Origin: Bacillota bacterium
Lineage (GTDB): Bacteria; Bacillota; Clostridia; Oscillospirales; CAG-382
Assembly (NCBI GenBank): GCA_029550965.1
Contig: JAKPGJ010000046.1
Span: 1-40,373 of the forward strand
Length of the DNA: 40,373 nt
Direction: 5' to 3'
A program made the translations under genes and the position numbers. Below, piece by piece: positions 31,907-40,030 of this stretch; the stretch's first letter is position 1, and the number at the start of each line of letters is the position of its first letter. The notes beneath the pieces are model-generated. The model made no database searches and was not told where the DNA came from. It worked only from the letters and a program-made list of their open reading frames with translations.

Positions 31907-32946
31907 GTCTTAAGAAAAAAGTAAACGCCGCCATTACAACCGTGGCGGCACTTCTTATATTATCAATCGGTATTTATATATACAGCGAGAACATCCATAA
32001 TACTGCGGACGAAAGCGCTGTTTCCCAGATTCAGGTCATTAAAGGCGAATCGTCGGTCGGCGCCGATATCTCGGGCGCGCTGTCCACCGGCGGAAACGCA
32101 GGGCAGAGCGAAGAACAGGGCGGCGCATCAAGCGCCGTCTCCAGCGAGGAACCCGTATCTCAAAACCCGCTCAGCCTGAACGCGGCCTACGCGATAATCG
32201 CGGATGCCGACGGAAAGATTGTCTTTTCGAAGAACCCGACAGTTCGCTGTTATCCCGCGTCTTTGACAAAACTGCTGACCGTAGCCGTCGCGGCGGATTA
32301 TGTCGATGAGGATTTTAAATTCAGAGTAGGGGATGAAATCGACCTGGTCGCGAAGGACGCCTCAAAAGCATACGTCGCGAAGGGCGATGTGCTTACGTTT
32401 AAACAGCTTACGGACGCGGTCCTGCTTCCGTCGGGAAACGACGCCGCATATGTGATGGCGGTCGGCGTCGCGCGGGAGTACGAAAAAAATCCGGACATGC
32501 CCGTCGCGGAAGCGGTGAACCTTTTTGCAAACCTTATGAATCAGAAAGCCGCGCAGCTCGGCTGCACCGGTTCGAACTTCGTCGTTCCGGACGGCTATCA
32601 TGACCCGAATCACTACACGACCGCCGAGGATATGCTGAAAATCACGATGTACGCGTACAAGGTGGACATTGTCCGGAACGCGGTCGGCAAGGTGAAAGAA
32701 ACCTATATTATTTCGGGCAGAACCATGACGTTTGTAAACTCCAACAAGCTGATTCAGACAGACAGCTCGTACTATTATGAAAACGCTGTCGGGCTGAAAA
32801 CCGGATTTACGGACGAGGCGGGCTACTGCCTTGCCGCGGTCGCCAGGAAAAACGGCAAAGAGATTTTTGTGATCATCATGGGCGCGCCCAACGACGGCAT
32901 GCGCTACGCAGATGCAATCGCGGCGTTCAATTATAGTTTTAAATAG
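31903..32946 (+). CDS. D-alanyl-D-alanine carboxypeptidase (serine-type PBP)
   Basis: 347 residues. N-terminal membrane helix (about 11-29) used as signal anchor, a low-complexity Ser/Gly/Glu linker (40-90), then peptidase S11 domain: active site SLTK in [14 protein letters not shown], second motif SGN in [12 protein letters not shown], third motif KTG in [15 protein letters not shown]. It trims terminal D-Ala from peptidoglycan stem peptides on the outer face. The PBP5_C beta domain seen in many DacA proteins is absent. Overlaps cysE by ATGA, and a terminator follows at 32955. Confidence 0.93.
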   Translation: MSLKKKVNAAITTVAALLILSIGIYIYSENIHNTADESAVSQIQVIKGESSVGADISGALSTGGNAGQSEEQGGASSAVSSEEPVSQNPLSLNAAYAIIADADGKIVFSKNPTVRCYPASLTKLLTVAVAADYVDEDFKFRVGDEIDLVAKDASKAYVAKGDVLTFKQLTDAVLLPSGNDAAYVMAVGVAREYEKNPDMPVAEAVNLFANLMNQKAAQLGCTGSNFVVPDGYHDPNHYTTAEDMLKITMYAYKVDIVRNAVGKVKETYIISGRTMTFVNSNKLIQTDSSYYYENAVGLKTGFTDEAGYCLAAVARKNGKEIFVIIMGAPNDGMRYADAIAAFNYSFK

Positions 32947-32954
32947 CAAAAAAG

Positions 32955-32983
32955 AAGAGCCTGAAAACTTCAGGCTCTTTTCT
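32955..32983. terminator. Bidirectional terminator between convergent genes
   Basis: Eleven-pair stem AAGAGCCTGAA/TTCAGGCTCTT, loop AAC, T-rich on the plus side and A-rich on the other. Confidence 0.88.
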
Positions 32984-32998
32984 TTTTAATGGTTGTTA

Positions 32999-33916
32999 TT
33001 AGTTGTTCTTATTTTTTCTGACGAAGTAGTAAACTATTCCGGCAATAACAGCCGCCGCGATAATGACGATGACGACGATAATCCATGTGTCCATGCCTTC
33101 GTCGGTTGCCGCCGCGGGCGTCGAAGCGGCGCTTGACGTTACGACAGACGTCGCGGGCGAAGTGGTGGTTTCGCTGGACACAGCCGGAGAAGAGGTTTCG
33201 CTGACAACTTCAGAGCTTGCCGGATTCGATTCAGTCGGCTGGGTGGTGCTGGTCACGTCGCTGGCGCTGGAAGCCGCGCTGGAAGTGGGCTTGCCGTCGT
33301 CCTTGTACTCGGACGCCATGCCGGCGGAAAGCTCGGTAAAGCCGAACCATTCGTTAACATATTTCGTTACCGGATAATCGCCGTATGTCATGGAAACCAT
33401 TACGGCTCTTGCTTTGATGGTTTTGCCAAGCGGAATTTTCTCGTCGATAATGCCGGCGGTTCCGCTGACAGCTTTTTCGGTCATCGTGTGCGTCTTGATT
33501 TCGGAGAAGCTTTTGCCGTCAATAGAGTAGGATACCGTAATTTTACCGTCCTTCGGGGTGTCGATGATTGCCTGATAATAGTGATAGAAGGTCACGTTGA
33601 CCGTGTCAATGCTTTTCTCTTCGCCAAGATCAATAATCAGTTCGCAAACGGGATAATAGTTCGGTGTATCCGCTTTGGTGTTCTGAATCAGAACGATGCC
33701 GTCCAGATTGTAGTCTTTTACTCCGTCGGCGCTCCAAAGCTTGTCGCCGTCATAAAGATCCTTGATGTCGTCTGTCGATCTGACGACAACTTCTCCGTTG
33801 TCGGATTTAAGCGTTACGCTTTTTACCACCGGTGTTTCTGCTGACGTAACCATGGGCGTCGCCATGATCATGAGAACAAACATAATCATCAGCAGCGTTA
33901 CAATTCTCTTGTTCAT
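32999..33916 (-). CDS. Discoidin-like surface protein with Ser/Thr stalk and TM anchor
   Basis: 305 residues from ATG 33916 (AAAGGA upstream; in-frame ATG at 33964 lacks an RBS). Signal peptide 1-26 (ends VTSA), a discoidin-like beta-sandwich (about 30-200: ELIIDLGEEKSIDTVNVTFYHYY, GKITVSYSIDGKSFSEIKTH, IKARAVMVSMTYGDYPVTKYVNEWFGFTEL), then a 60-residue Ser/Thr/Ala/Pro stalk, one membrane helix and the short tail RKNKNN. There is no LPxTG motif, so anchoring is by the helix. It is likely a glycan-binding display protein. Domain and anchor style match the DUF4855 protein at 25766. Own promoter. Confidence 0.82.
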   Translation of the reverse strand: MNKRIVTLLMIMFVLMIMATPMVTSAETPVVKSVTLKSDNGEVVVRSTDDIKDLYDGDKLWSADGVKDYNLDGIVLIQNTKADTPNYYPVCELIIDLGEEKSIDTVNVTFYHYYQAIIDTPKDGKITVSYSIDGKSFSEIKTHTMTEKAVSGTAGIIDEKIPLGKTIKARAVMVSMTYGDYPVTKYVNEWFGFTELSAGMASEYKDDGKPTSSAASSASDVTSTTQPTESNPASSEVVSETSSPAVSSETTTSPATSVVTSSAASTPAAATDEGMDTWIIVVIVIIAAAVIAGIVYYFVRKNKNN

Positions 33917-33978
33917 TTTTCCGTCCTTTCTCCCTGTTTTGTTATGCAGAGCAGGGTCCTGCACAGCAGTTTTCCTTT

Positions 33979-34007
33979 ATCATAACATCGGAAAAACATG
34001 ATGTCAA
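33979..34007 (-). promoter_or_regulatory. Promoter of the discoidin stalk protein
   Basis: Minus strand TTGACA, 17-bp spacer, TATGAT; leader about 55 bases. Confidence 0.75.
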
Positions 34008-34031
34008 TATTTTTTATTTGTTCTTTTAGTA

Positions 34032-34060
34032 TTGACAAAACAGTTTTGTTGTGATATTAT
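34032..34060 (+). promoter_or_regulatory. Promoter of tRNA-Arg
   Basis: TTGACA, 17-bp spacer, TATTAT, 16 bases before the tRNA; it is back to back with the preceding minus promoter. Confidence 0.8.
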
Positions 34061-34076
34061 ACTCCTTGTTGCAAAT

Positions 34077-34153
34077 GCGTCATTAGCTCAGTTGGATAGA
34101 GTATCTGGCTACGAACCAGAAGGTCGGGGGTTCGAATCCCTCATGACGCGCCA
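34077..34153 (+). tRNA. tRNA-Arg (anticodon ACG)
   Basis: 77 bases with encoded CCA (34151-34153). Acceptor GCGTCAT/ATGACGC (perfect), D-arm GCTC...GAGT, anticodon stem TCTGG/CCAGA with loop CTACGAA giving ACG, T-arm CGGGG-TTCGAAT-CCCTC-like, discriminator G. The wobble A is normally deaminated to inosine by TadA, reading CGU/CGC/CGA. Confidence 0.95.
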
Positions 34154-34174
34154 GCAGGGAACTGCGGCAACTCT

Positions 34175-34206
34175 GCTCCTCACGATGTGAGGGGCTGTTT
34201 TGTTTT
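34175..34206 (+). terminator. Terminator of tRNA-Arg
   Basis: Stem GCTCCTCAC/GTGAGGGGC, loop GAT, followed by TGTTTTGTTTT. Confidence 0.85.
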
Positions 34207-34331
34207 ATACGGGCTGTTTAACAAAATATGAGCTTGCATCAGCAGTATTATTTGCTATTTTTAACTTTTTCATTACTTATTCATATTTCCAGAAGAAAGA
34301 AATCAGTTTTTTCCTTTTTTTTAAAAAACGC

Positions 34332-34362
34332 TTGACATTGACGTTGCGTAATCGTTTATAAT
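34332..34362 (+). promoter_or_regulatory. MerR-type promoter with 19-bp spacer
   Basis: TTGACA (34332-34337) and TATAAT (34357-34362) separated by 19 bp, the overlong spacer that MerR-family activators distort to switch on transcription. The spacer core ACGTTGCGTAATCGT has partial dyad symmetry and fits the binding site of TipA/Mta-like regulators. Autoregulation is inferred. Confidence 0.75.
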
Positions 34363-34395
34363 ACGAATACGGTTCAAGAGAACGGAGGCGGCAGG

Positions 34396-35159
34396 ATGGA
34401 ATACACGGTCAAAAAACTCGCGAAAATGGCGGGAATCAGCGCGCGGACGCTGCGGTACTATGACCAGATCGGGCTTTTAAAGCCGGTCCGCAAAAGCAAC
34501 CGCTACCGCGTGTACGGAAAAGACGAAGTGGATAGCTGCAGCAGATTCTGTTTTACCGCGAGCTCGGCATGGCGCTGCAGGATATTCAAAAACTGATAAA
34601 CGCGCCCGATTTCGACCGTCAAAAAGCGCTTGAGTTCCATTTGTCGTCATTGCTGGAAAGAAGAAAGCGGATAGACGTTCTGATTGAAAACGTAAAGAAA
34701 ACCATTCGTTCCGTGAAAGGAGAGATTGCGATGGACGACAACGAAAAATTCGAAGGGTTAAAACAGCAGTTTGTCGCGGAGAACGAGCAGAAGTTCGGCA
34801 AGGAAGCCAGAGAAAAATACGGCGACAAAGCCGTTGACGAAGCAAACGCCAGGCTGATGAGTATGAGCGCCGAGCAGTATAAGGCGTTTATTCAGCTTTC
34901 CAACGACGTAAACGAAGCGCTCCGGGAAGCGGTCAAGACAGGCGACCCGACAAGCGAGAAGGCGCGACGCGCCTGCGAGCTGCACAAAAAATGGCTCTGC
35001 TTTTTCTGGGGCGAGGAAAAATACAGCCCGGAAGCGCATAAAAATCTTGGCAATATGTACGTCGCCGACGAACGCTTTAAAGCGTACTACGACAACATCG
35101 CGCCCGGCTGCGCGCAATTTCTAAGCGACGCGCTGGAAGTTTTTTGCAGCGCCCAATAA
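34396..35159 (+). pseudogene. MerR-family regulator with TipAS domain, one-base frameshift
   Basis: Frame 1 from ATG 34396 gives a MerR HTH (MEYTVKKLAKMAGISARTLRYYDQIGLLKP, then NRYRVYGKDEVD). At about 34531-34536 the frame breaks; it continues from 34537 onwards in another frame as LQQILFYRELGMALQDIQKLIN, a coiled-coil dimer helix (QKALEFHLSSLLERRKRIDVLIENVKKTI) and a TipAS ligand-binding domain (about the last 130 residues). Adding one base gives a normal ~254-residue TipAL/Mta-like activator. Such proteins bind thiopeptides or other hydrophobic compounds and activate their own and resistance genes. The domain sequences look intact, so a sequencing deletion or a very recent mutation is likely. 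Confidence 0.85.
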
Positions 35160-35190
35160 AAAAATTCTGCCCGATGGGGGCAGAATTTTT
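35160..35190. terminator. Bidirectional terminator between convergent genes
   Basis: Thirteen-pair stem AAAAATTCTGCCC/GGGCAGAATTTTT, flanked by A and T runs on both strands. Confidence 0.88.
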
Positions 35191-35208
35191 TTATTGTATT
35201 ATCTTTTT

Positions 35209-36369
35209 TTAATTTCCGGACGTCAGGATGCGGCGGAACGTATCGTCGCTCATCGGCGATGTGATGGTGCGTCTCGGCAGCTCAAAGAGGTCGTCGCCGA
35301 CGACAACGTTCCGTTCGACCGTCGTGAACGCGGCTTCAAATCCGGCGTCCTGAACCGCTTTCTTTACGGTGGCGTTATAATCTCCGTACGGATAAGCGAA
35401 GAACCGCGTGCGGTAGTCGTTCTGGCTGAGCATTAAGTCTTGTAAAACGAAATTGTATGTTTGCGTCGTCAAGTGCTTGTGATTGTTGTAGGTATGGCAA
35501 TGTACGGTAAATACGTCTTTATTCTGCTCTAAGTCGGCCGGCGTGAAACGCTGCAGCGCGTCGGTTATGTAATTCGGCTCATGGCTGCCGTGCACAAAGG
35601 GTTCCATGATGGCGAAAATCGTCGCTTTGTAGCCGAACTGGCGCAGAATGGGCGCGGCGTAATAGGTGTTGGAAAGGTAGCCGTCGTCAAAGGAGATGAC
35701 CACGCTCTTTTCCGGAAGCGTGCGCTGGCCTTTTATATATTCCACAAGATCTTCTATGGTTACGACCGTATAGCCGAGGTCTTTAATAATCTGCATATGA
35801 CGGGTAAACTCAGAGGTTTCGATGGTGATATTGTTGTTTTTAAAGACATAGCTGTTTCTTTTATCCTCGTCGGGCAGAATGTGATGATACAGCAAAACCG
35901 GCACGCTTTTCGCGTTTTTCTTTAATCCGATTTCAAAATCGGCGATAATGTGCCTTTTTATGCACAGATAGTCTAACGAATCGATCGAGCCGTCCTGATC
36001 CACGTCGGCGGCCGACTGTTGTATCTCGCTGAGCGACACAACGCCCAGATAAGCCCTTTTTAAAAGCAGATAATCAATCGCGTCGATGTCCGCGTCGCCG
36101 TTCAGGTCTCCGAGAACCGACGCCTGCAGCGTGCCGCTGGCGCAAATAATGCTGTAGCCGGTTCCGATCACTGCTTGATCGCCGACCGAATTGTTTTCGT
36201 GGGAAACGCTTCTAACGTCGGCAAGCAGCGTCTTTAGTTCGGATACCTTCGTTTTCGGCGGGATTCCCTTCATGATGCCGCTGTCGTAATAGATGCCTTC
36301 GGCGGAAGCGGCAAACATCGTGGGGAGCAGGAAAATCAGACACAAAAGCAGGGAAAGCAGTTTTTTCAT
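35209..36369 (-). CDS. Dockerin-bearing polysaccharide deacetylase
   Basis: 386 residues. Signal peptide 1-23. Residues about 25-85 form a small domain often placed before dockerins in ruminococcal proteins (GIMKGIPPKTKVSEL, then VIGTGYSII). Residues 87-147 are a type I dockerin with two calcium loops, DLNGDADIDAIDYLLLKR and DVDQDGSIDSLDYLCIKR. Residues about 155-386 are a NodB domain: VPVLLYHH, ISFDDGY (227-231, metal Asp pair), HCHTYNNH (His ligands near 290) and AYPYG. It should remove acetyl groups from wall or dietary polysaccharide outside the cell; the dockerin would bind a cohesin, none of which is in this window. It follows the CBM9-like gene by 25 bases on one transcript. Confidence 0.9.
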   Translation of the reverse strand: MKKLLSLLLCLIFLLPTMFAASAEGIYYDSGIMKGIPPKTKVSELKTLLADVRSVSHENNSVGDQAVIGTGYSIICASGTLQASVLGDLNGDADIDAIDYLLLKRAYLGVVSLSEIQQSAADVDQDGSIDSLDYLCIKRHIIADFEIGLKKNAKSVPVLLYHHILPDEDKRNSYVFKNNNITIETSEFTRHMQIIKDLGYTVVTIEDLVEYIKGQRTLPEKSVVISFDDGYLSNTYYAAPILRQFGYKATIFAIMEPFVHGSHEPNYITDALQRFTPADLEQNKDVFTVHCHTYNNHKHLTTQTYNFVLQDLMLSQNDYRTRFFAYPYGDYNATVKKAVQDAGFEAAFTTVERNVVVGDDLFELPRRTITSPMSDDTFRRILTSGN

Positions 36370-36394
36370 GTGGTTACCGTCCTTTAAATAATTT

Positions 36395-36991
36395 TCATTC
36401 TATGATCAGTTCGCCAAAGTATGCCGGCTGGTGGAAATCGGGTTTTTCAAGTTCGATGGGCGACCACATGCCGTAATGCGGTATCTCCGTCTTGTCGCCG
36501 CATTTATAAAAGTTGCCGCGGAAAACGTAGCCTTTGCGGAAATCGCACTTTCCGAACAGCGTCTCGATCATTTCGAGGGAAAAGAAGGTCTCGACCGTCC
36601 AGAAATCGTCGTGCTTCTCAGCCTTTACGACGGGCAGCGGAACTTTTTCGTGTATGTTCGTCTTGTTTTTCCGTTCGACGCGCACCGACGCGAGGAAAGC
36701 GCCGTTTGCGTTCATCTCGAAGTTCATATACAGCGGACTTTGGTTGTTAAAGCTGACGAAAAACTCAAGGCAGCTGTCCTCGTAAACCGGCTCGCCGTAT
36801 GCGGTGTAAACCGCTTTCGGGTTCTTTTCGTACGCCGTCATTTTCAAAGCGAAACCTTTGCCCTCGACGAAAACGAGCTGTCCGAACGCTTTCGGAGCGT
36901 ATCCTTCCGTCCATTTGTAGCAGGCGATTTCAGCCTTTGGTATGTCATTAAAATCAACGCTGTTCCTTATAAGTACTGGGTAGCGGTTCAT
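36395..36991 (-). CDS. CBM9-like carbohydrate-binding protein without signal peptide
   Basis: 198 residues from ATG 36991 (AAAGGAAA upstream; in-frame ATG at 37021 has no RBS). A single CBM9-like domain fills it: IACYKWTEGYAPKAFGQLVFVEGKGFALKMTAYE, EPVYEDSCLEFFVSFNN, YMNFEMNANGAFLASVRVER, DDFWTVETFFSLEMIETLFG, FRGNFYKCGDKTEIPHYGMWSPI, FHQPAYFGEL. This is the usual end of stand-alone CBM9-like proteins of Clostridia and Bacteroidetes. There is no export signal, so despite the fold it may act inside the cell or be exported in another way. Own promoter, followed by the dockerin deacetylase. Confidence 0.82.
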   Translation of the reverse strand: MNRYPVLIRNSVDFNDIPKAEIACYKWTEGYAPKAFGQLVFVEGKGFALKMTAYEKNPKAVYTAYGEPVYEDSCLEFFVSFNNQSPLYMNFEMNANGAFLASVRVERKNKTNIHEKVPLPVVKAEKHDDFWTVETFFSLEMIETLFGKCDFRKGYVFRGNFYKCGDKTEIPHYGMWSPIELEKPDFHQPAYFGELIIE

Positions 36992-37042
36992 TTTAAAATT
37001 TCCTTTCATTTCCAATTGCAAAAAAAATTATTCATCAATTAT

Positions 37043-37071
37043 ATAATACCATTATTCCGGGTGACTGTCAA
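37043..37071 (-). promoter_or_regulatory. Promoter of CBM9-like / deacetylase unit
   Basis: Minus strand TTGACA, 17-bp spacer, TATTAT; leader about 45 bases. Confidence 0.8.
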
Positions 37072-37080
37072 CAAAATCTA

Positions 37081-37109
37081 TTGTTTTGTGAGCAAATTTG
37101 TTGTATAAT
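37081..37109 (+). promoter_or_regulatory. Promoter of the tyrosine recombinase gene
   Basis: TTGTTT, 17-bp spacer, TATAAT, 23 bases before the TTG start at 37133. Confidence 0.75.
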
Positions 37110-37132
37110 TGTGTCAAAGCGAGGTGTGAAGC

Positions 37133-38113
37133 TTGGAAGAGATACCGACCATCATCAATTCGTTTTTGGCGTACAAAGAGACCATCCAGAACTGCTCTCC
37201 GCTGACGGTAAAGGAGTACTACACCGACCTGCGCACCTTTTTCCGCTATATCATCGCCAAGCGGAGCGGGAAAGATTTAAGTAATCTGGAAAGCGTCGAT
37301 ATTTCAGGCGTGGACGAGGAGCTTGCCGGATCGGTCACGACGGACGAGATATACGCTTTTTTGCTGTATCTGGCGCAGGATAAACGGAACAAAGCGCCGG
37401 CGCGCGCGCGAAAACTGTCCGCGATAAAGGCGTTTTACAAGTATCACACGCTCAAGTCTAAAAAACTGGCCGACAACCCCGCGAAGGACATCGACAGCCC
37501 GGCTGTAAAGCGCGCGCTTCCGAAATACCTTTCGCTGGACGAGAGCATTAAGTTATTGGAAAGCGTAGACAAAAACAGCGAAACCTATGAGCGCGATTAC
37601 TGCATCATCACGCTTTTCCTCAACTGCGGCATGCGTCTTTCCGAGCTGGTCGGCATCAACCTGTCCGACATCAGCGAAGACATGACAAAGCTGGTGGTTA
37701 CCGGAAAAGGCAGCAAAATGCGCACCATTTACCTCAATAAAGCGTGCAGAGACGCGCTGGAAGCCTACCTGAAGGTGCGCGCGAAGAAAGCCATGGCGAA
37801 CGGAAGGACCATCATCGACAAAAACGCTTTGTTTTTAAGCGGCAGAAACAGGCGGATTTCCAACAAAACCGTGCAGTGGCTGATTAAAAAACAGCTTGAA
37901 TTGAGCGGTTTGGCGGGGAAGGGGTATTCGGTACATAAACTGCGTCACACCGCCGCGACGCTGATGTATAACAGCGGCAACGTGGATGTCCGGGTGCTAA
38001 AAGACATTCTCGGGCACGAGCAGCTCAACACCACGCAGATTTACACCCATGTTTCGGATAAAAAGCTGGAGGAAGCGATGGAAGCGAATCCTCTGGCAAA
38101 AATAAAGAAATAG
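37133..38113 (+). CDS. XerC/XerD-like tyrosine recombinase
   Basis: 326 residues from TTG 37133 (GAGGTG upstream). N-terminal SAM-like core-binding domain (about 5-115, FLAYKETIQNCSPLTVKEYYTDLRTFFRYI; RARKLSAIKAFYKYH) and catalytic domain: Arg in CGMRLSELVGI, Lys in VTGKGSKMRTIYL, HKLRHTAATLMYNSG (His-x-x-Arg), GHEQLNTTQIYTHVS (His and nucleophile Tyr). Size and motifs fit a chromosomal XerC/D type enzyme, resolving dimers at dif, although an independent integrase cannot be excluded. It is followed by an acyl-ACP thioesterase 13 bases on. It is 37 kb from the tRNA-Leu att remnant and on an unrelated unit, so I do not link the two. Confidence 0.88.
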   Translation: MEEIPTIINSFLAYKETIQNCSPLTVKEYYTDLRTFFRYIIAKRSGKDLSNLESVDISGVDEELAGSVTTDEIYAFLLYLAQDKRNKAPARARKLSAIKAFYKYHTLKSKKLADNPAKDIDSPAVKRALPKYLSLDESIKLLESVDKNSETYERDYCIITLFLNCGMRLSELVGINLSDISEDMTKLVVTGKGSKMRTIYLNKACRDALEAYLKVRAKKAMANGRTIIDKNALFLSGRNRRISNKTVQWLIKKQLELSGLAGKGYSVHKLRHTAATLMYNSGNVDVRVLKDILGHEQLNTTQIYTHVSDKKLEEAMEANPLAKIKK

Positions 38114-38126
38114 AAGGATTGTTAAA

Positions 38127-38852
38127 ATGCTGGAAAAAACCTATCGAATCGCAAGTTACGACGTCACCCCGGACGGTCTTGTACGGGTTAGCGCATTGCA
38201 GAAGTATATGCAGCAGCTCGGCAGAGAGGACTGCAACGGCTACGGCGCGACCTATGAGAACATGCGCAAAGACAATATGGTTTTTGTTTTAACAAAACTC
38301 GGGCTGGAGATTTACACCGATATACATACCGAGGACGTCATTACCATGCGGACCTACAACAACCGAATCGAGGGCGCGCAGTTCAACCGCGAGTATGAGA
38401 TTTACAAAGACGGCAAACTCGCCGCGGCCGCCACGACATACTGGGTGCTGCTGGACTTTCAAAAGCGAACCGTCGTCCGCCCGAAACTGTTCAAGTATCC
38501 GCTGGTGTCATATAATATAAAGGATAAAGGGATCGACATTCCCAAAAGAATCTTTCCGGACACCGAAAACCTTTATCAGGCGTGCGTACGAAAGGTCGTT
38601 TTCTCGGATTTGGACGAGAACAACCACCTCAACAACTGCGTTTACTCGGACATCGCGCTGGATTACGCGCCGTTTGACCTGAATCAATATACCATCCGGA
38701 AGGTGCTGATCAACTTTCTGCATGAGGCGAGATATCAAGACGAGCTGAATATTTCGGTCGTTCAGGGCGAAAACTCTTATTGCGTCAACGCGTTTAACGC
38801 AACGAAAAATCTGAACTGTTTTGAAGCGGAGTTAATTTTTACAAAAAAATAA
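38127..38852 (+). CDS. Acyl-ACP thioesterase (FatA/FatB-like)
   Basis: 241 residues, the usual length of the bacterial family PF01643. Two tandem hotdog folds: first about 5-130 (YRIASYDVTPDGLVRVSALQKYMQQLGREDCNGYG, YWVLLDFQKRTVVRP) and second about 150-240 (VFSDLDENNHLNNCVYSDIALDY, whose DxNxHxNN motif carries the catalytic Asn-His). It releases free fatty acids from acyl carrier protein. Some gut Clostridia use it to make or recycle medium-chain acids, though its chain-length preference cannot be told here. GAAGGA precedes the ATG. It probably shares the recombinase transcript. Confidence 0.93.
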   Translation: MLEKTYRIASYDVTPDGLVRVSALQKYMQQLGREDCNGYGATYENMRKDNMVFVLTKLGLEIYTDIHTEDVITMRTYNNRIEGAQFNREYEIYKDGKLAAAATTYWVLLDFQKRTVVRPKLFKYPLVSYNIKDKGIDIPKRIFPDTENLYQACVRKVVFSDLDENNHLNNCVYSDIALDYAPFDLNQYTIRKVLINFLHEARYQDELNISVVQGENSYCVNAFNATKNLNCFEAELIFTKK

Positions 38853-38855
38853 CTA

Positions 38856-38884
38856 TTGAAAAAGTAAACATGCTGATGTATAAT
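38856..38884 (+). promoter_or_regulatory. Promoter of smpB
   Basis: TTGAAA, 17-bp spacer, TATAAT, 30 bases before the smpB ATG. Confidence 0.75.
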
Positions 38885-38914
38885 GTTTTCTTACAGTGAG
38901 GTGAGGTTTGATTC

Positions 38915-39382
38915 ATGGCGGAGAAGAATAAAAAGATAATCGCGCAGAATAAAAAAGCGTACCACGACTATTTCGTCGAGGAAACCTTTGAAGCCGGAAT
39001 CGAACTTTGCGGAACTGAGGTAAAGTCGCTGCGAAACGGGCAGGTCAACCTGAAAGACGCCTACTGCCAGATAAAAAACGGACAGCTGATTGCGCACGGC
39101 ATACATATCAGCCCGTATGAAAAGGGAAATATCTTCAACCGCAATCCCACCAGAGACCGCAGGCTCTTAATGCACAAAAAAGAGATTTTGAAACTGTTCG
39201 GTCTTGTTTCCCAGAAAGGGTACGCGCTGATTCCGCTGTCGCTGTATTTTTCCGGCAAATGGGTCAAGATGGAGCTGGGACTCTGCAAAGGCAAAAAGCT
39301 GTATGACAAGCGCGAGGTCGAGGCCAAAAAGGCAATGGCGCGCGAAGCGGAACGGTACATGGCCGAACGCGGCGACCGATAA
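38915..39382 (+). CDS. smpB: SsrA-binding protein SmpB
   Basis: 155 residues, normal for the family. [50 protein letters not shown] and [28 protein letters not shown] are the OB-fold core that binds the tRNA-like part of tmRNA; the C-terminal basic tail [29 protein letters not shown] enters the mRNA channel of the stalled ribosome. It delivers tmRNA for trans-translation. Its RNA partner ssrA lies 640 bases downstream with one gene between, a common arrangement in Firmicutes. GTGAGGTGAGG precedes the ATG. Confidence 0.96.
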   Translation: MAEKNKKIIAQNKKAYHDYFVEETFEAGIELCGTEVKSLRNGQVNLKDAYCQIKNGQLIAHGIHISPYEKGNIFNRNPTRDRRLLMHKKEILKLFGLVSQKGYALIPLSLYFSGKWVKMELGLCKGKKLYDKREVEAKKAMAREAERYMAERGDR

Positions 39383-39424
39383 ACTGCATACCACCGTGAA
39401 ATTTGATTGTGAGGAGCAGAATCA

Positions 39425-40030
39425 GTGCCATCAATGATGATACATCTGCTTGCGGCGCATAAGCTACAGGCAGAACCGGACGCTCTGTTCTGCATTGGAA
39501 CAGTGGCGCCGGACGCCGTGAAAACAAGGGAAGACAAAGACAAAACGCACTTCCGCATTCTGCCCGACCGCGAAGAGGCGCTTGCCAACCTCGCCCGGAA
39601 CACGTCGGAGGGCGATTGGTTCGGCGAAGGGGTGCTTCTGCACCTGTACCTCGACTGGTTATGGGACGAACAGGGGTATCACGTATTTGCCAAACATCAT
39701 AGAGAAGACGGATGGTTCCTGACCTATCGAAACGAGATTGCCAAGGCGGGTTCGTATATCTTTCATCATTACAGCTGGAGCAAAAAGGCTTTCTTAAAAA
39801 TGCTGTCCTGCCCGGTTGAACAGTACGGTCAGACGCCGGGCGCGTCCAAAACAGAGGTTTCGGACATGATAAAGCGGAACTACCTCTGGCACAACGGCAA
39901 CGATATCGGGCCTTCCGAGTTTTTCTCGCCTGCGTTCGTCGAGGACTTCACCAGCAAAGCGGCGGATCAGTACAAAGTTTGGCGTAAAAAAATAAAAGAC
40001 AATAAACTGTATAAGAATATGGGGGCGTAA
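39425..40030 (+). CDS. Zinc-dependent phospholipase C-like protein
   Basis: 201 residues from GTG 39425 (GAGGAG upstream); ATG 39434 is an alternative. It has the typical start PSMMIHLLAAHKL, with FCIGTVAPDAVK, EDKDKTHFR and VLLHLYLDWLWDEQ, His/Asp clusters that fit the zinc-binding residues of the zinc-dependent phospholipase C superfamily as found in many Clostridia. The substrate is unproven and a role other than lipid cleavage is possible. No signal peptide is visible. The last three codons (GGG GCG TAA) are also the first bases of tmRNA, and the ssrA -10 box is inside this gene, so coding and RNA genes overlap by 10 bases. Confidence 0.75.
   Translation: MPSMMIHLLAAHKLQAEPDALFCIGTVAPDAVKTREDKDKTHFRILPDREEALANLARNTSEGDWFGEGVLLHLYLDWLWDEQGYHVFAKHHREDGWFLTYRNEIAKAGSYIFHHYSWSKKAFLKMLSCPVEQYGQTPGASKTEVSDMIKRNYLWHNGNDIGPSEFFSPAFVEDFTSKAADQYKVWRKKIKDNKLYKNMGA
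40010..40015 (+). promoter_or_regulatory. Probable -10 box of ssrA
   Basis: TATAAG, six bases before the first G of tmRNA. A clear -35 is not seen (A-rich at the expected place), so transcription may partly come from smpB upstream. The box is inside the coding sequence at 39425-40030. Confidence 0.45.

Noticed and set aside
37133..38113. Integrase of the element at the left end
   Set aside because: It is 37 kb from the att remnant, on the wrong side of it, and forms a unit with a housekeeping-like thioesterase; motifs fit XerC/D.
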